A DNA stretch of 64,000 bases from Sphingobacteriales bacterium (GTDB lineage Bacteria; Bacteroidota; Bacteroidia; Chitinophagales; Chitinophagaceae). This document shows, one piece after another, positions 27,695 through 38,419 of this stretch. Within the stretch, counting starts at the first letter, position 1, and each line of letters opens with the position of its first letter. The stretch spans positions 121,180 through 185,179 of the forward strand of contig JAHEBJ010000002.1 in the NCBI GenBank assembly GCA_024642285.1. Reading direction: 5' to 3'. A program made the translations under genes and the position numbers. The notes under the pieces are model-generated. The model had not been told where the DNA came from and ran no database searches. It was given only the letters and a program-made list of their open reading frames with translations.

Positions 27695-28696
27695 TTAAGG
27701 AAATTTTCGGAAGACAGTGAATCTTAAAAGCATTTCGAAAAATATCAGGCCAAGCGCTATCATTGCAAAGGGAAAGAATTTTTCGGTATACCTGGTTCGT
27801 GAAGTAATATCAACTTTTGATTTTTCTAAAGTATTTATTTCAGCATATATCCCTGACAGTCCCTGGTTGTCCTTTGCTCTGAAATATTTGCCGCCGGTTT
27901 CAAAAGCAATTTCCTTTAATAGTTTTTCATCAATTGATACTTTGCCTTGCTGCATAACAACTCCCATTGGTGTATTTACCGGCTGAGGCGCATATCCATC
28001 GGTACCAACACCAATGGTATAAACCTTTACCTGGAATGCTTTGGCGATTTCCTTTGCTGTTTGCGGATCAATCAATCCTCCGTTGTTCTCTCCATCAGTC
28101 AATAAAATAATTACTTTACTTTTTGATTTGCTTTCACGCAGGCGGTCAACACTGGTACCAAGGCCCGAACCAATGGCTGTTCCATCTTCCAGTAACCCGT
28201 TCCTGATATTTTCTATCGCCGAAATCAAAACGCGGTGATCGGTTGTAAGAGGACATTGAGTAAAACTCTCACCAGAAAAAATAACTACGGCAATTCTGTC
28301 CGTCTGTCTTTTATTTACAAAATCAATAGCCACATTCTTTGCTGCCTCCAACCTGTTTGGTGTAAGATCCTGTGCCGTCATGCTTCCGCTGACATCAATA
28401 CATAAAACAATATCCACGCCTTCACCATCAACATGTTGATCTTCAAACATTGTTTGTGGCCTGGCCAATGCGGTAGTGATAAATACAATTGCTAGTAATC
28501 TCAGTATAAAAAGCAAATGACGTAAATATGATTTCCAGGAACCCAACCCTTTAGCCGATATATCAGAAATAATGATTGAGCCCAGACGTTTGTTGCTCCT
28601 GGATGCATACCAATAAATGAATACCGGCAGTAAAAGAAGCAACAGGAAAAACCAGGGTTGGCTAAAGGTTATATTTTTGAAATAGTCTAAGATCAA
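27695..28696 (-). CDS. batA: VWA domain-containing BatA-like protein
   Basis: VDIVLCIDVSGSMTAQDLTPNRLEAAK; N- and C-terminal TMs; next to DUF58 and MoxR. Confidence 0.85.
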   Translation of the reverse strand: MILDYFKNITFSQPWFFLLLLLLPVFIYWYASRSNKRLGSIIISDISAKGLGSWKSYLRHLLFILRLLAIVFITTALARPQTMFEDQHVDGEGVDIVLCIDVSGSMTAQDLTPNRLEAAKNVAIDFVNKRQTDRIAVVIFSGESFTQCPLTTDHRVLISAIENIRNGLLEDGTAIGSGLGTSVDRLRESKSKSKVIILLTDGENNGGLIDPQTAKEIAKAFQVKVYTIGVGTDGYAPQPVNTPMGVVMQQGKVSIDEKLLKEIAFETGGKYFRAKDNQGLSGIYAEINTLEKSKVDITSRTRYTEKFFPFAMIALGLIFFEMLLRFTVFRKFP

Positions 28697-28703
28697 AACG
28701 GGC

Positions 28704-29657
28704 TTATTGTTTATTGTTCTTTGTTTGTCGTTCGTTCAATACAATTGTTTCTTTTACCTTATTACAGCAATCATCACTTTCGCTTGACGAGGGAAGGTAT
28801 TTTGCAAATTTTACCGCATCTGTACAACGCAGTGCTGTAGCCAGTTTCGAAATATCTTCCTGCTGTATATTTTTACTTTTCAGGTTGATGAGTAAATCGC
28901 CTGTTGTTTCAGACAACAGGTTGCTATTTTGTTTTCGACTCAGGTAATTCCTAAAAACATCAGATAGTTGAATATGAAACATTTTAATTTCAGTCGCTTC
29001 ATTCAAATTAAACTGGCTGAGTTTTTTCAGCTCCTCCATCGCTTCATCAAAAGGAGAAAGACCGGAAACTGGCATTGCAGTTTGCAATTGTTTTTTCTTT
29101 TTAAAATATCCGTACAAGAGAAAGATAGCCAGCAAAAGCAAAATGCCTCCTCCAAGCACATAGTACCAGAAATAATCAGCAACAGAAACTTTGATGATAG
29201 GTTTTATATCACGAAGTTGATCAGTAGTGTCGGCAGGAGAATAGGAAACGTTTACATAAAATGAATCGGTAAACACATTTAATGTGGTATCGTCTTTCAG
29301 TGAATCAAAATTCACTCCCAACCTGGGAAAAACCCACCGGCCCGAATCAAAACTGGTTAATGTAATTGTCTGCTCTACAATTTTCGAATTGTCTTTAAAC
29401 TCTACCGTGTCAATTTTACTTTTTTCTACAATTTCAAAATGAAGAATCGAATCCGGAATGATAAGCCAGTTGCCGATCCGGAAAAGTTCGGGTTTAAAAG
29501 ATGCTTTTACTTTGAGCTTGATCTGTTCGCCAATTAAAATATCTTTTTTATCGGTGATGGTTTGTAAACTTTGTCCGAAAACAATCAGCGTGCCTAATAA
29601 GAAACAGACCGTTAATCCACCAGCAATTACTTTCCGCTTTATGTTGCCTTTCGCCAT
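28704..29657 (-). CDS. BatD-like/BatA-associated membrane protein
   Basis: Signal peptide, periplasmic Ig-like region, central TM, cytoplasmic tail; position in Bat cluster. Confidence 0.6.
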   Translation of the reverse strand: MAKGNIKRKVIAGGLTVCFLLGTLIVFGQSLQTITDKKDILIGEQIKLKVKASFKPELFRIGNWLIIPDSILHFEIVEKSKIDTVEFKDNSKIVEQTITLTSFDSGRWVFPRLGVNFDSLKDDTTLNVFTDSFYVNVSYSPADTTDQLRDIKPIIKVSVADYFWYYVLGGGILLLLAIFLLYGYFKKKKQLQTAMPVSGLSPFDEAMEELKKLSQFNLNEATEIKMFHIQLSDVFRNYLSRKQNSNLLSETTGDLLINLKSKNIQQEDISKLATALRCTDAVKFAKYLPSSSESDDCCNKVKETIVLNERQTKNNKQ

Positions 29658-29668
29658 TATTTTTCTGA

Positions 29669-30538
29669 TCAGATTCTTTTAATAAAAAACTGCTGTAATA
29701 TTTTTACATAATCATCGTCGGTACGTACGTGCAACAACTCCGCTCCTGCCTGTCTGAAATAATTCTTACTTAATTCACTCTGCTCCATAAAATGCTTCTG
29801 GTAATTGTACCGCACCAATTCATCACTGCTGTCTATCCAGCGGCTTTTATTTATTTCAGGATCTAAAACCTGTAACAATCCGGCATCGGGCAACTGCATA
29901 TCCATTTTATCATACACCCGAACACCAATCACATCGTGTTTGTTGCCAATTACCTTCAGGTCGTCATCGTACCCTGTTGTTAAAAAATCGCTGAGAATAA
30001 AAGCAATGCTCCGTTGTTTTACCGAACGGCTGAAAAATTTAATTGCTTCATCCAGGTCAGTTCCCTTTTTAGTTGCTTCAACAGTAAGCAATTCCCGTAC
30101 AATGTACAAGGCGTGCTTGCGGCCCTTTTTTGGCGCAATATATTTATCGATCTTATCACTAAAAAAAATCACGCCCACTTTATCGTTGTTGCTGATAGCG
30201 CTAAAAGTTAGTACAGCAGCCATTTCCACAATAAGCTCTTTCTTTTGTTTCTCAACCGTTCCAAATAAATTACTCGAACTGGTGTCAATCATCAGCATCA
30301 CCGTAAGTTCTCTTTCTTCTTCAAAAACTTTGGTAAACGGATGACTGAACCTTGCACTCACATTCCAATCGATAAACCGTACATCATCACCTGCATAATA
30401 TTCTCTTACTTCCCTAAAGCTCATTCCCTTTCCTTTAAAAGCAGAGTGATACTCACCCGTAAATAAATGCGTAGTGATTTTTTTGCTCTTTATCTCGAGC
30501 TCTCTGACTTTTTTAATTATTTCTTCAGTCGTCAGCAT
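29669..30538 (-). CDS. DUF58 domain-containing protein
   Basis: GEYHSAFKGKGMSFREVREYYAGDDVRFIDWNVSARF. Confidence 0.92.
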   Translation of the reverse strand: MLTTEEIIKKVRELEIKSKKITTHLFTGEYHSAFKGKGMSFREVREYYAGDDVRFIDWNVSARFSHPFTKVFEEERELTVMLMIDTSSSNLFGTVEKQKKELIVEMAAVLTFSAISNNDKVGVIFFSDKIDKYIAPKKGRKHALYIVRELLTVEATKKGTDLDEAIKFFSRSVKQRSIAFILSDFLTTGYDDDLKVIGNKHDVIGVRVYDKMDMQLPDAGLLQVLDPEINKSRWIDSSDELVRYNYQKHFMEQSELSKNYFRQAGAELLHVRTDDDYVKILQQFFIKRI

Positions 30539-31539
30539 TACGGAACATTAACTACTCTTAATATCTCATTTATGATTTGTTCTACACCTACATTCTCAGC
30601 CTCGGCCTCATAGGTCAAGCCAATCCTGTGTCTTAATACATCTTTACTTATTCCTCGTACATCTTCAGGAATTACATAAGCTCTGTTATTTAAAAAGGCA
30701 TAAGCTTTTGCAGCAAGCGCAAGGTTGATACTTGCTCTTGGCGAGCCTCCAAAACCAATCAATGGTTTTAGTTTTTGTAAGTTATATTGATCAGGAAAAC
30801 GGGTTGCAAAAACAATATCTAAAATATAATTCTCTACTTTCTCGTCGAGGTAAACCTGACGTACAAGTTCTTTTGCCGTCATAATTTCGCTGGTTGAGGC
30901 AACAGAGTTTATCGGCGGAAAATTTAATCCCAATGTATTTTGACGAATAATAAGTTGTTCTTCCTGTTTACTCGGGTAATCAACAACCACTTTCAACATA
31001 AAGCGGTCAACCTGTGCTTCAGGCAAAGGATAAGTACCTTCCTGCTCAATCGGATTTTGCGTTGCTAAAACCAAAAAAGGTTCTACCAGTTTATACGAGG
31101 TTTCACCAATGGTTACCTGCCGTTCCTGCATGGCTTCCAGCAAAGCACTTTGAACTTTTGCCGGCGCCCTGTTGATCTCATCAGCCAGAATAAAATTTGA
31201 AAAGATGGGGCCTTTACGGACCATAAATTCATTCTTAGCCATATTGTACGTCATTGTACCTACAACATCGGCAGGCAACAGGTCGGGCGTAAACTGAATA
31301 CGGCTAAAATCTGCGTGAACTGCCTGTGCCAGCGATTTTATTGCCAGTGTTTTTGCAAGGCCAGGTACGCCCTCAAGCAATACGTGCCCATTGCTTAGTA
31401 AGCCAATCAATAATCTTTCGATCATTACCTGCTGGCCAACGATTACTTTACCCAACTCATCATTTATACGGGTAACAAATCCGGATGCATGTTTTATTTT
31501 CTCATTTAGTAAACGAATGTCTTCAGATGTTTGAACCAT
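30538..31539 (-). CDS. MoxR family AAA+ ATPase
   Basis: [71 protein letters not shown]. Confidence 0.95.
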   Translation of the reverse strand: MVQTSEDIRLLNEKIKHASGFVTRINDELGKVIVGQQVMIERLLIGLLSNGHVLLEGVPGLAKTLAIKSLAQAVHADFSRIQFTPDLLPADVVGTMTYNMAKNEFMVRKGPIFSNFILADEINRAPAKVQSALLEAMQERQVTIGETSYKLVEPFLVLATQNPIEQEGTYPLPEAQVDRFMLKVVVDYPSKQEEQLIIRQNTLGLNFPPINSVASTSEIMTAKELVRQVYLDEKVENYILDIVFATRFPDQYNLQKLKPLIGFGGSPRASINLALAAKAYAFLNNRAYVIPEDVRGISKDVLRHRIGLTYEAEAENVGVEQIINEILRVVNVP

Positions 31540-31674
31540 AGATTTATAATTATTGTGCTGTTTTAAATGATAACGTGCAAATTACGAACTCTGTGCCAAC
31601 TATTTTTTTTGCAGTTTGGTTGCGGGGGGCAAAACTTTGTTAAAATCAAACTAACTTTAGTAAAATTATGAAAC

Positions 31675-32007
31675 ATGGTAGATCAAAACCTGATAACAAC
31701 CTCAACCACTCTGGAAGGTTACCGTATCATTAAACACCTTGGATTGATAAGGGGAATTACCGTACGCAGCAGGAGTATATTTGGAAATATTGCCGGAGGA
31801 TTTCAAACCCTTGTTGGTGGCAAGATCTCCATCTACTCTGAACTTTGTGAAAAAACAAGGGAAGAATCTTTTCAACTGATGGTGCAGCATGCGAACGAAC
31901 GTGGTGCCAATGCAATCATCAATATGCGTTATGATGCCAATGAAGTGATGAATGGAGTAACTGAAGTTTTATCCTATGGAACGGCTGTGGTAGTTGAGAA
32001 AATATAA
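31675..32007 (+). CDS. YbjQ family (UPF0145/DUF74) protein
   Basis: TTSTTLEGYRIIKHLGLIRGITVRSRSIFGNI...ANAIINMRYDA. Confidence 0.85.
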   Translation: MVDQNLITTSTTLEGYRIIKHLGLIRGITVRSRSIFGNIAGGFQTLVGGKISIYSELCEKTREESFQLMVQHANERGANAIINMRYDANEVMNGVTEVLSYGTAVVVEKI

Positions 32008-32042
32008 TCGCTGATTCAAAGATTTCTTGTTTTCGAAGATGG

Positions 32043-33725
32043 TTAAGTCAGGTACTTTCCAACAATTGGCATCCTTCTGCCAACTCCAAATGCTTTTGGT
32101 GAAATGCGAATAATGGGACAAAACTGGTTGCGTTTGTATTCGTTGATGTTCACCATTTTTAAAATCCGGTCAACCAAAGCTGCATCAAATCCTTGTGCTT
32201 TAATTTCCTTCGGGCCCTGCCTTCTTTCGATATACTGATAAAGTATTTTATCCAGTATCGCATATTCAGGTAATGAATCAGAATCTTTTTGATTGGGCCT
32301 TAGCTCAGCGCTTGGAGGTTTTGTTATAATATTCTCGGGGATGATCTCTTTATTCTGATTGATATATTTAGCCAACGAATACACTTGTAATTTGTAACAA
32401 TCGCCTAAAACGCCCAACCCGCCTGCCATATCGCCGTATAATGTTCCATATCCCGTTGCCAGCTCGCTTTTGTTGGAAGTGTTCAATAATATATAACCAA
32501 ATTTATTAGCGATGGCCATCAACAAATTTCCACGGCTGCGGCTTTGAATGTTTTCTTCTGCAACACCAAAAGGTAAATCCTTAAAAACAGGTTTTAATTC
32601 TTCCAGAAAACTCTTGTAAATATTTTCAATTGGAATAATGTCGTAAGGATTTTTCAAATTCAGACTTAACTGCTCAGCATCATTTACCGAGTGTGCCGAT
32701 GAATATTGTGAAGGCATTAAAACCGCCCGAACATTTTCATGACCTAATGCAGCACAGGCTAATGCTAAAGTGACTGCACTATCAATTCCACCGCTGCTGC
32801 CGATGATGGCTTTAGTAAAACCCATTTTTGTAAAATAATCTTTGATGCCTAACACAATGGCATCATGCACCATTTTAATATTCAAATCTTCTTCCAGTCT
32901 GGCGGGTTCCAATTCATTATCCGGCATCCGGTCGGCGGGTTCAATAATTGTTGCTTCAATGGAACCATCATCATTCAAAATAAATCCTTCCATTGCCTCC
33001 TCAAACATGGGGAGCTGACCACAAAGATTGGCCGCTGCATCAAAAACCAGCGAAGCGCCGTCGAAAACCACTTCGGTCTGGCTACCAATGGCGTTGCAGT
33101 AAAACAATGGTAACTTATATTTGGTAACGTTAGATTTTATAGTGGCTTTGCGATCCTCATCATGTGTATAATCAAATGGTGAGGCAGATAAGTTGATCAT
33201 CACATCGGGTTCCTGTTTCATCAATTCATCCATCGGGCAAATACGGTATAAAGGGTTATCGCCCAGGTTCCAGATATCCTCGCAAATTGTAACGGCTAGT
33301 TTTTTCCCTTTAAACTCTGCTATGTTCCATTCGTAAGCAGGTTCAAAATACCGGTACTCATCAAATACATCATAATTTGGCAGGCAGGTTTTATGGGCAA
33401 CGGCTTTGATCTCTTTGTCGTATAAGAGATACGCAGCGTTAAATAAATCTTTCCCTTCCTTAACAGGATTTCTGTCGGGTGCACCTACCAATACGCCAAT
33501 TGTATCTGCGTGTTGTTTAATAAGATCAATTGCAGCGTAACTTTTATTAATAAAATCGTTGAACTCCAGGAAATCACGGGGTGCATAGCCACAAACACTC
33601 AGCTCACTGAACACAATTAAATCTCCTCCTTGTTTCTTTGCTGACTCTATCGCCTGGATAATTTTTGCTACGTTGCTTTCAAAATTTCCAATGTGATAGT
33701 TTTGCTGTGCTACAAATATTTTCAT
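32043..33725 (-). CDS. nadE: Glutamine-dependent NAD+ synthase
   Basis: N-terminal nitrilase (FSELSVCGYAPRDF, CEDIWNLGDNP) plus SSGGIDSAVTLALA. Start at ATG 33725 preferred. Confidence 0.94.
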   Translation of the reverse strand: MKIFVAQQNYHIGNFESNVAKIIQAIESAKKQGGDLIVFSELSVCGYAPRDFLEFNDFINKSYAAIDLIKQHADTIGVLVGAPDRNPVKEGKDLFNAAYLLYDKEIKAVAHKTCLPNYDVFDEYRYFEPAYEWNIAEFKGKKLAVTICEDIWNLGDNPLYRICPMDELMKQEPDVMINLSASPFDYTHDEDRKATIKSNVTKYKLPLFYCNAIGSQTEVVFDGASLVFDAAANLCGQLPMFEEAMEGFILNDDGSIEATIIEPADRMPDNELEPARLEEDLNIKMVHDAIVLGIKDYFTKMGFTKAIIGSSGGIDSAVTLALACAALGHENVRAVLMPSQYSSAHSVNDAEQLSLNLKNPYDIIPIENIYKSFLEELKPVFKDLPFGVAEENIQSRSRGNLLMAIANKFGYILLNTSNKSELATGYGTLYGDMAGGLGVLGDCYKLQVYSLAKYINQNKEIIPENIITKPPSAELRPNQKDSDSLPEYAILDKILYQYIERRQGPKEIKAQGFDAALVDRILKMVNINEYKRNQFCPIIRISPKAFGVGRRMPIVGKYLT

Positions 33726-33789
33726 GCCGCAAACCCTCAAAGGGGCTTAACTTTATATTTAGAAATGTTTTTTATACTTGTAAAGTTAA

Positions 33790-34809
33790 ATGAAGAAAAT
33801 GAGATTAATTTTTGTATTTCTGATATCCATTCTATCTGTTTCCTGCGGCAATAATGCCAACATACCCGATGTTTCAAATATTAAAATTGAGTTGACAACC
33901 ATGCGGTTTGAAAAGGAACTTTTTAGTTTAGACACGATCAATTTTTCTGAAAACCTTGACAAACTGATTGCCGGATACCCTTCCTTTGGTGAGAATTTTA
34001 TTTCCACTATTTTAAACGCTGATCCTCGATGGTCGGCCGACAGCACTGCGGACTATGTAAAAGGTTTTACCAACGATTACAGGCTCATCTTCGATTCCTC
34101 GGAGAAAATTTTTGCTGATTTTACCGTGTATGAAAAGCAAATTAAAAAAGGACTTCAGTTCGTAAAATACTATTTTCCGAAATTCCAGACTCCAAAAAAA
34201 CTGATCACATATATCGGGCCAATTGATGGTTATGGAGATATTCTGAGTGATGAAGCATTGATCGTAGGTTTACATCATCATCTGGGAAAAGATTTTTCTA
34301 TTTATAAATCAGGGATTGTACAGGAAACCTATCCTGATTATATAAGCAGCCGCTTTACTCCAGATTATATTGCTGTTAACTGCATGAAAAATATTGTAAC
34401 AGATCTTTATCCCGAAAAAATGGATGATAAACCATTGGTGCAGCAAATGGTAGAGAAAGGCAAAAGGCTTTACCTGCTGAGTAAATTAGTACCGCAAATT
34501 GAGGAATACAAATTAATTGGATATTCTAAAGAGCAGTTAGCGGCTGTTTACGAACATGAAGCAGCAGTTTGGCAATTGTTTGTTCAAAATAATTTTTTAC
34601 AAACTATCGATTACAATATCATTAAAAATTACATTGGTGAAGGCCCGAAGACACAGGAACTTGGCGAAGCGTCGCCGGGCAACATTGGCAGTTTTACCGG
34701 TTGGCAGATCGTAAAAAAATTCATGGAGAAAAATCCAAAATACAGTTTGCAACAATTAATGTCGGCAGATGCAGAAATTATATTCCAGGAGGCTAAATAC
34801 AAACCTTAA
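33790..34809 (+). CDS. gldB: Gliding motility lipoprotein GldB
   Basis: Lipobox FLISILSVSC; FEKELFSLD...YPSFGENFISTIL; IGPIDGYGDI. Confidence 0.85.
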   Translation: MKKMRLIFVFLISILSVSCGNNANIPDVSNIKIELTTMRFEKELFSLDTINFSENLDKLIAGYPSFGENFISTILNADPRWSADSTADYVKGFTNDYRLIFDSSEKIFADFTVYEKQIKKGLQFVKYYFPKFQTPKKLITYIGPIDGYGDILSDEALIVGLHHHLGKDFSIYKSGIVQETYPDYISSRFTPDYIAVNCMKNIVTDLYPEKMDDKPLVQQMVEKGKRLYLLSKLVPQIEEYKLIGYSKEQLAAVYEHEAAVWQLFVQNNFLQTIDYNIIKNYIGEGPKTQELGEASPGNIGSFTGWQIVKKFMEKNPKYSLQQLMSADAEIIFQEAKYKP

Positions 34810-34811
34810 TA

Positions 34812-35915
34812 TCAGGCGGCTTTTACCTGCGCCATTGCCTGTTCAGGTTTCCTACCTAAAGATTTCATCACCCTGAAATGTGAAGCCACTGCTTCACTCA
34901 TAGTATCGTATTTATTATAAGGCAAATTATACTCGGCACATTTTTCCATAACGATCTTACTGATAGCCGGATAATGCACATGGCTCACCCGAGGAAAAAG
35001 ATGGTGCTCTATCTGGTAATTTAATCCGCCAACAAACCAGGAAATAACTTTATTACCCATGGCAAAATTGGCCGTGGTTTTTATCTGGTGCTCGGCCCAG
35101 GCTGTTTCAATATGCTTTGTAGCATCTAAAGGAACATGTTCAAATTCGGTATTCTCAACTACATGCGCCAATTGAAAAACCAAGGACAAGATCAACCCCA
35201 TTACTGCATTCAATGTCAAAAAACCAACCAGCCAGGGCAAAAAACCCCAAACAGTAATTGGCAAAATCATATAAAAAATAATGTAGCAAATTTTTGTTGC
35301 CCAAAAAATAATATGATTTTTTGTCGACATTTTCCAGGCATCGGTAGTGTAAATTTTACGGGAAAAATATTTTGTAAAATCCATAATAAATATCCAGAAG
35401 ATGGTTGACAAAGCGTACACCGGCAACAGGTACAGGTACTGAATTTTATGTGCAGGCACCCATTTTTGTGACTCGCACTGACGGATGATCGGGCTCTTTG
35501 CAATATCATCATCAATACCATCAACATTGGTATAGGTGTGATGAATAATGTTGTGCTTTTGTTTCCAGAAGTAAGCATTTGCCCCAAGCGCATTCAAACT
35601 CAGTCCCAGAAAATCATTTAGTTTTTGCTTCGTTGAATAACTACCATGATTGGCATCATGCATTACACCAAATCCAATAGATGCCAGTGTAATTCCTAAT
35701 ATAAAAACACATAGCATTGCCACCCAATAAGTCAAAGGAACAATCATCAGTAGGCTATACATAGTAACTGCGGTTGATACTAAGATAATGGTCTTACTGT
35801 ACAGCCTCCAATCGCCAGTTTTTCTAATTTTATTTTTAGTAAAGTATTCGTCTACAGAAGCTTTCAAGCTCTGATAAAACTCATTATTGCTGTTTGAAAA
35901 TGTAATTTTTGCCAT
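34812..35915 (-). CDS. Acyl-CoA/fatty acid desaturase
   Basis: His boxes HDANHGS, HNIIHH, QIEHHLFPRVSHVHYP. Confidence 0.93.
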   Translation of the reverse strand: MAKITFSNSNNEFYQSLKASVDEYFTKNKIRKTGDWRLYSKTIILVSTAVTMYSLLMIVPLTYWVAMLCVFILGITLASIGFGVMHDANHGSYSTKQKLNDFLGLSLNALGANAYFWKQKHNIIHHTYTNVDGIDDDIAKSPIIRQCESQKWVPAHKIQYLYLLPVYALSTIFWIFIMDFTKYFSRKIYTTDAWKMSTKNHIIFWATKICYIIFYMILPITVWGFLPWLVGFLTLNAVMGLILSLVFQLAHVVENTEFEHVPLDATKHIETAWAEHQIKTTANFAMGNKVISWFVGGLNYQIEHHLFPRVSHVHYPAISKIVMEKCAEYNLPYNKYDTMSEAVASHFRVMKSLGRKPEQAMAQVKAA

Positions 35916-36064
35916 AACTGTTAATACTGATTTAAGTAGAATTTGGTTCTACAACAGTATTCCGCATAAAAAAATAGAATCTGGAATATTAAAATGGAGG
36001 TTAATCCAGTTTAGCTGTTATTGAGCTATAAAGGTAAGTCAAAATAAAGAAAAAAAAGGTTAAA

Positions 36065-36457
36065 TTAATTAAGCTTAAAAGGAGCACACATTTCAAATGA
36101 CGGGATGATTACATCAAATGTTTTGGCCGTATTGATATTTTCCATCAGGTAGGTTCCATTCATTTTTCCAATTTCCGACCGGAGATTACATCCACTGATA
36201 TATTGATAGGATTCTCCCGGATTTAATTGCGGCTGAACACCAACCACACCTTCGCCTTCCACTTCACGTAAACTTCCGTTACTATCATAAATATGCCAAT
36301 GCCTCCGTAACAATTTAACCGGATAGGCATTACTATTTAAAATTGTTATCCTATAGGCAAACATAAATTCACTATTCACAGGATTGCTGTACTCAGGCTG
36401 ATAATATGTTTCCACGCTAATGGTAATACCCTCCGAAATTTTAGAAATCATGTTCAC
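36065..36457 (-). CDS. apaG: ApaG family protein
   Basis: FMFAYRITILNSNAYPVKLLRRHWHIYDSNGSLREVEGEGVVGVQPQLNPGESYQYISG. Confidence 0.92.
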   Translation of the reverse strand: MNMISKISEGITISVETYYQPEYSNPVNSEFMFAYRITILNSNAYPVKLLRRHWHIYDSNGSLREVEGEGVVGVQPQLNPGESYQYISGCNLRSEIGKMNGTYLMENINTAKTFDVIIPSFEMCAPFKLN

Positions 36458-36770
36458 GTTTTTTATTGATGTCTATCTTTTTGTAATTTACAACAAGTGC
36501 AACTTAAAAACTAAATTTTTATATCATAAAAAAACCCATTATTACAGCAACGGCGAAATTACTGTTGTTTGGAAACCTGAAGTTTGCATTCACTCAACAA
36601 TTTCGTTTAAAAGGCTTTCCGTCATTTTCGATCCTCGCCGTAAACCCTGGATCGTAATGGATAACGCCGAAACCAGGCAAATTATTGAACAGGTGAAAAA
36701 ATGTCCCAGCGGCGCTTTAAGTATTTTATCATCAGCAGCACAGGATATTAAAACTGAAAAAGAGCATTAG
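36450..36770 (+). CDS. (4Fe-4S) mono-cluster/YjdI-like protein; start codon uncertain
   Basis: YSNGEITVVWKPEVCIHSTISFKRLSVIFDPRRKPWI...IIEQVKKCPSGALS; no ATG near the expected N-terminus. Confidence 0.75.
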   Translation: MFTFFIDVYLFVIYNKCNLKTKFLYHKKTHYYSNGEITVVWKPEVCIHSTISFKRLSVIFDPRRKPWIVMDNAETRQIIEQVKKCPSGALSILSSAAQDIKTEKEH

Positions 36771-37111
36771 ATCTTCTTAGTTAATTTGTACCCGTTTTTC
36801 AGTAACCAGTTAAATATTTTTTCTCTGTTATCTCCCTGAACAATAATTTCCAAGTCTTTTACAGAACCTCCTGTGCCACAAAATGATTTTAGTTTTTTCC
36901 CCAGGTCTTCCAGATCAGCAGTTGTACCGATAAAATCCTGTATCAATGTAACTGCTTTACCTGCACGGTGTTTGGTATCAAGTCTTATTCTTAATTTTTG
37001 CTTAGATGGTTCAAGGGTTTCCATTTCTTCAGCATTGTCATCAGTTAGTTTAAAATCAGGATCAGTTGAATAAACCAGTCCTCCTAACGATTGTATTTTC
37101 TTCTTTTTCAT
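36767..37111 (-). CDS. SUI1/YciH-type translation initiation factor family protein
   Basis: RAGKAVTLIQDFIGTTADLEDLGKKLKSFCGTGGSVKDLEIIVQGDNREKIFNWLLKNGY. Confidence 0.9.
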   Translation of the reverse strand: MKKKKIQSLGGLVYSTDPDFKLTDDNAEEMETLEPSKQKLRIRLDTKHRAGKAVTLIQDFIGTTADLEDLGKKLKSFCGTGGSVKDLEIIVQGDNREKIFNWLLKNGYKLTKKI

Positions 37112-37120
37112 TTTTGTATG

Positions 37121-37972
37121 TTACAGAGTTTTGGCTTTTAAACTCAGGTCGAGGCTTTTAGCCTGGTGTATAATTGCACCGCTCGAAATAAAATCTACGC
37201 CTGTTGCTGCATATTCAACAATATTGTCAATATTTATTCCGCCGCTTGCTTCAGTTTCAAATTTGCCATCAATAACTTTCATCGCTTCGGTTATCTGAGC
37301 CGGGGTAAAATTATCCAGCATAATACGGTTTACTTTTCCGTTTGCAACAACTTTCTTCACATCTTCAATATTCCTGGTCTCCACTTCAATTTTTAAACCT
37401 GGTTTTTTGTGCTGAACATAATCATAAGCTTTTTCAATAGCTTTTTCAATACCGCCACAAAAATCAATATGATTATCCTTCAGCATGATCATGTCATACA
37501 ATCCAAACCGATGATTTAAGCCGCCGCCAATTTTTACTGCTTCTTTTTCCAATAACCGGAAACCCGGCGTGGTTTTACGGGTATCAAGCAGTTTGGTTTT
37601 ATAACCTTTTAATTTTTGAGTATAGGCATTGGTTAATGTTGCAATGCCGCTCATTCGTTGCATGCAATTAAGAACTACCCTTTCGCATTTTAGAATGGTA
37701 TGCACTTTTGCTTTTACTTCAAAAGCTATTTCGCCGGCAATCATTTCATCACCATCTTTTTTATAAGATTCAAATACAATATCCGGCTGCATATACCGGA
37801 ATATTTTCTCAGCGACGGCCAAGCCTGCAAGTATACCATCTTCTTTTATGTGTAAAACAGCTATGCCTGAGGCTTCCACATCAATAGCTGAAATCGTGGA
37901 ATGATCACCATCGCCGATGTCTTCGGCCAATGCGTTTTTTAAAAGTGCGATTAATTTATCGTTGAAATCCAT
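37121..37972 (-). CDS. nadC: Nicotinate-nucleotide pyrophosphorylase (carboxylating)
   Basis: EDIGDGDHST; LDTRKTTPGFRLLEKEAVKIGGGLNHRFGLYDMIMLKDNH. Confidence 0.95.
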   Translation of the reverse strand: MDFNDKLIALLKNALAEDIGDGDHSTISAIDVEASGIAVLHIKEDGILAGLAVAEKIFRYMQPDIVFESYKKDGDEMIAGEIAFEVKAKVHTILKCERVVLNCMQRMSGIATLTNAYTQKLKGYKTKLLDTRKTTPGFRLLEKEAVKIGGGLNHRFGLYDMIMLKDNHIDFCGGIEKAIEKAYDYVQHKKPGLKIEVETRNIEDVKKVVANGKVNRIMLDNFTPAQITEAMKVIDGKFETEASGGINIDNIVEYAATGVDFISSGAIIHQAKSLDLSLKAKTL

Positions 37973-37996
37973 GTGAGCAAAGCTAAGAAAGAAAAA

Positions 37997-38017
37997 ACCC
38001 CGAAAATTCCGGGGTTG
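37997..38017 (-). terminator. Intrinsic terminator for the minus-strand DUF4783-like gene
   Basis: On minus strand AACCCCGGAATTTTCGGGGTTTTTTC. Confidence 0.65.
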
Positions 38018-38038
38018 AAAAATTTTAGATTCAATCAG

Positions 38039-38419
38039 TTACTTGCTTTCAAAAGTTATGGTTTGCAAAACGTGCTTATCACCTTTTTGTTTCATAAAAA
38101 TAGTAGTACGATAAGCGCCGGCTTTGGTAATGAGCGTGCCGATGCAATACTGCGAGCCGGAGTTCTCTCCTTTATGGATCACATCAAAACTTTTTACCCC
38201 ATTATTGTTGAAAAAATCTTTTAAAACCAGTTCAGCCTGACTTTTGCTGAACGTACTGCTTTTATCAGGCATGTTAAATTCAACTGTATTGTCAAAATAT
38301 CTGGCAATTTCAGCCGCATTACCGGCCCTCATTGAATTGATTACTTCATCAATACTTGAAAAAACTGTGAACGCACTTAAAACCGATGCAACTGCCACTA
38401 TTGAAAAAATCTGCTTCAT
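38039..38419 (-). CDS. DUF4783-like secreted protein
   Basis: Signal peptide MKQIFSIVAVASVLSAFTVFS; NTF2-like body. Start moved to 38419. Confidence 0.7.
   Translation of the reverse strand: MKQIFSIVAVASVLSAFTVFSSIDEVINSMRAGNAAEIARYFDNTVEFNMPDKSSTFSKSQAELVLKDFFNNNGVKSFDVIHKGENSGSQYCIGTLITKAGAYRTTIFMKQKGDKHVLQTITFESK

Noticed and set aside
29805-30344. 179-aa plus-strand ORF
   Set aside because: Antisense to the clear DUF58 CDS; no domain or signal, Ser-rich composition typical of shadow frames.
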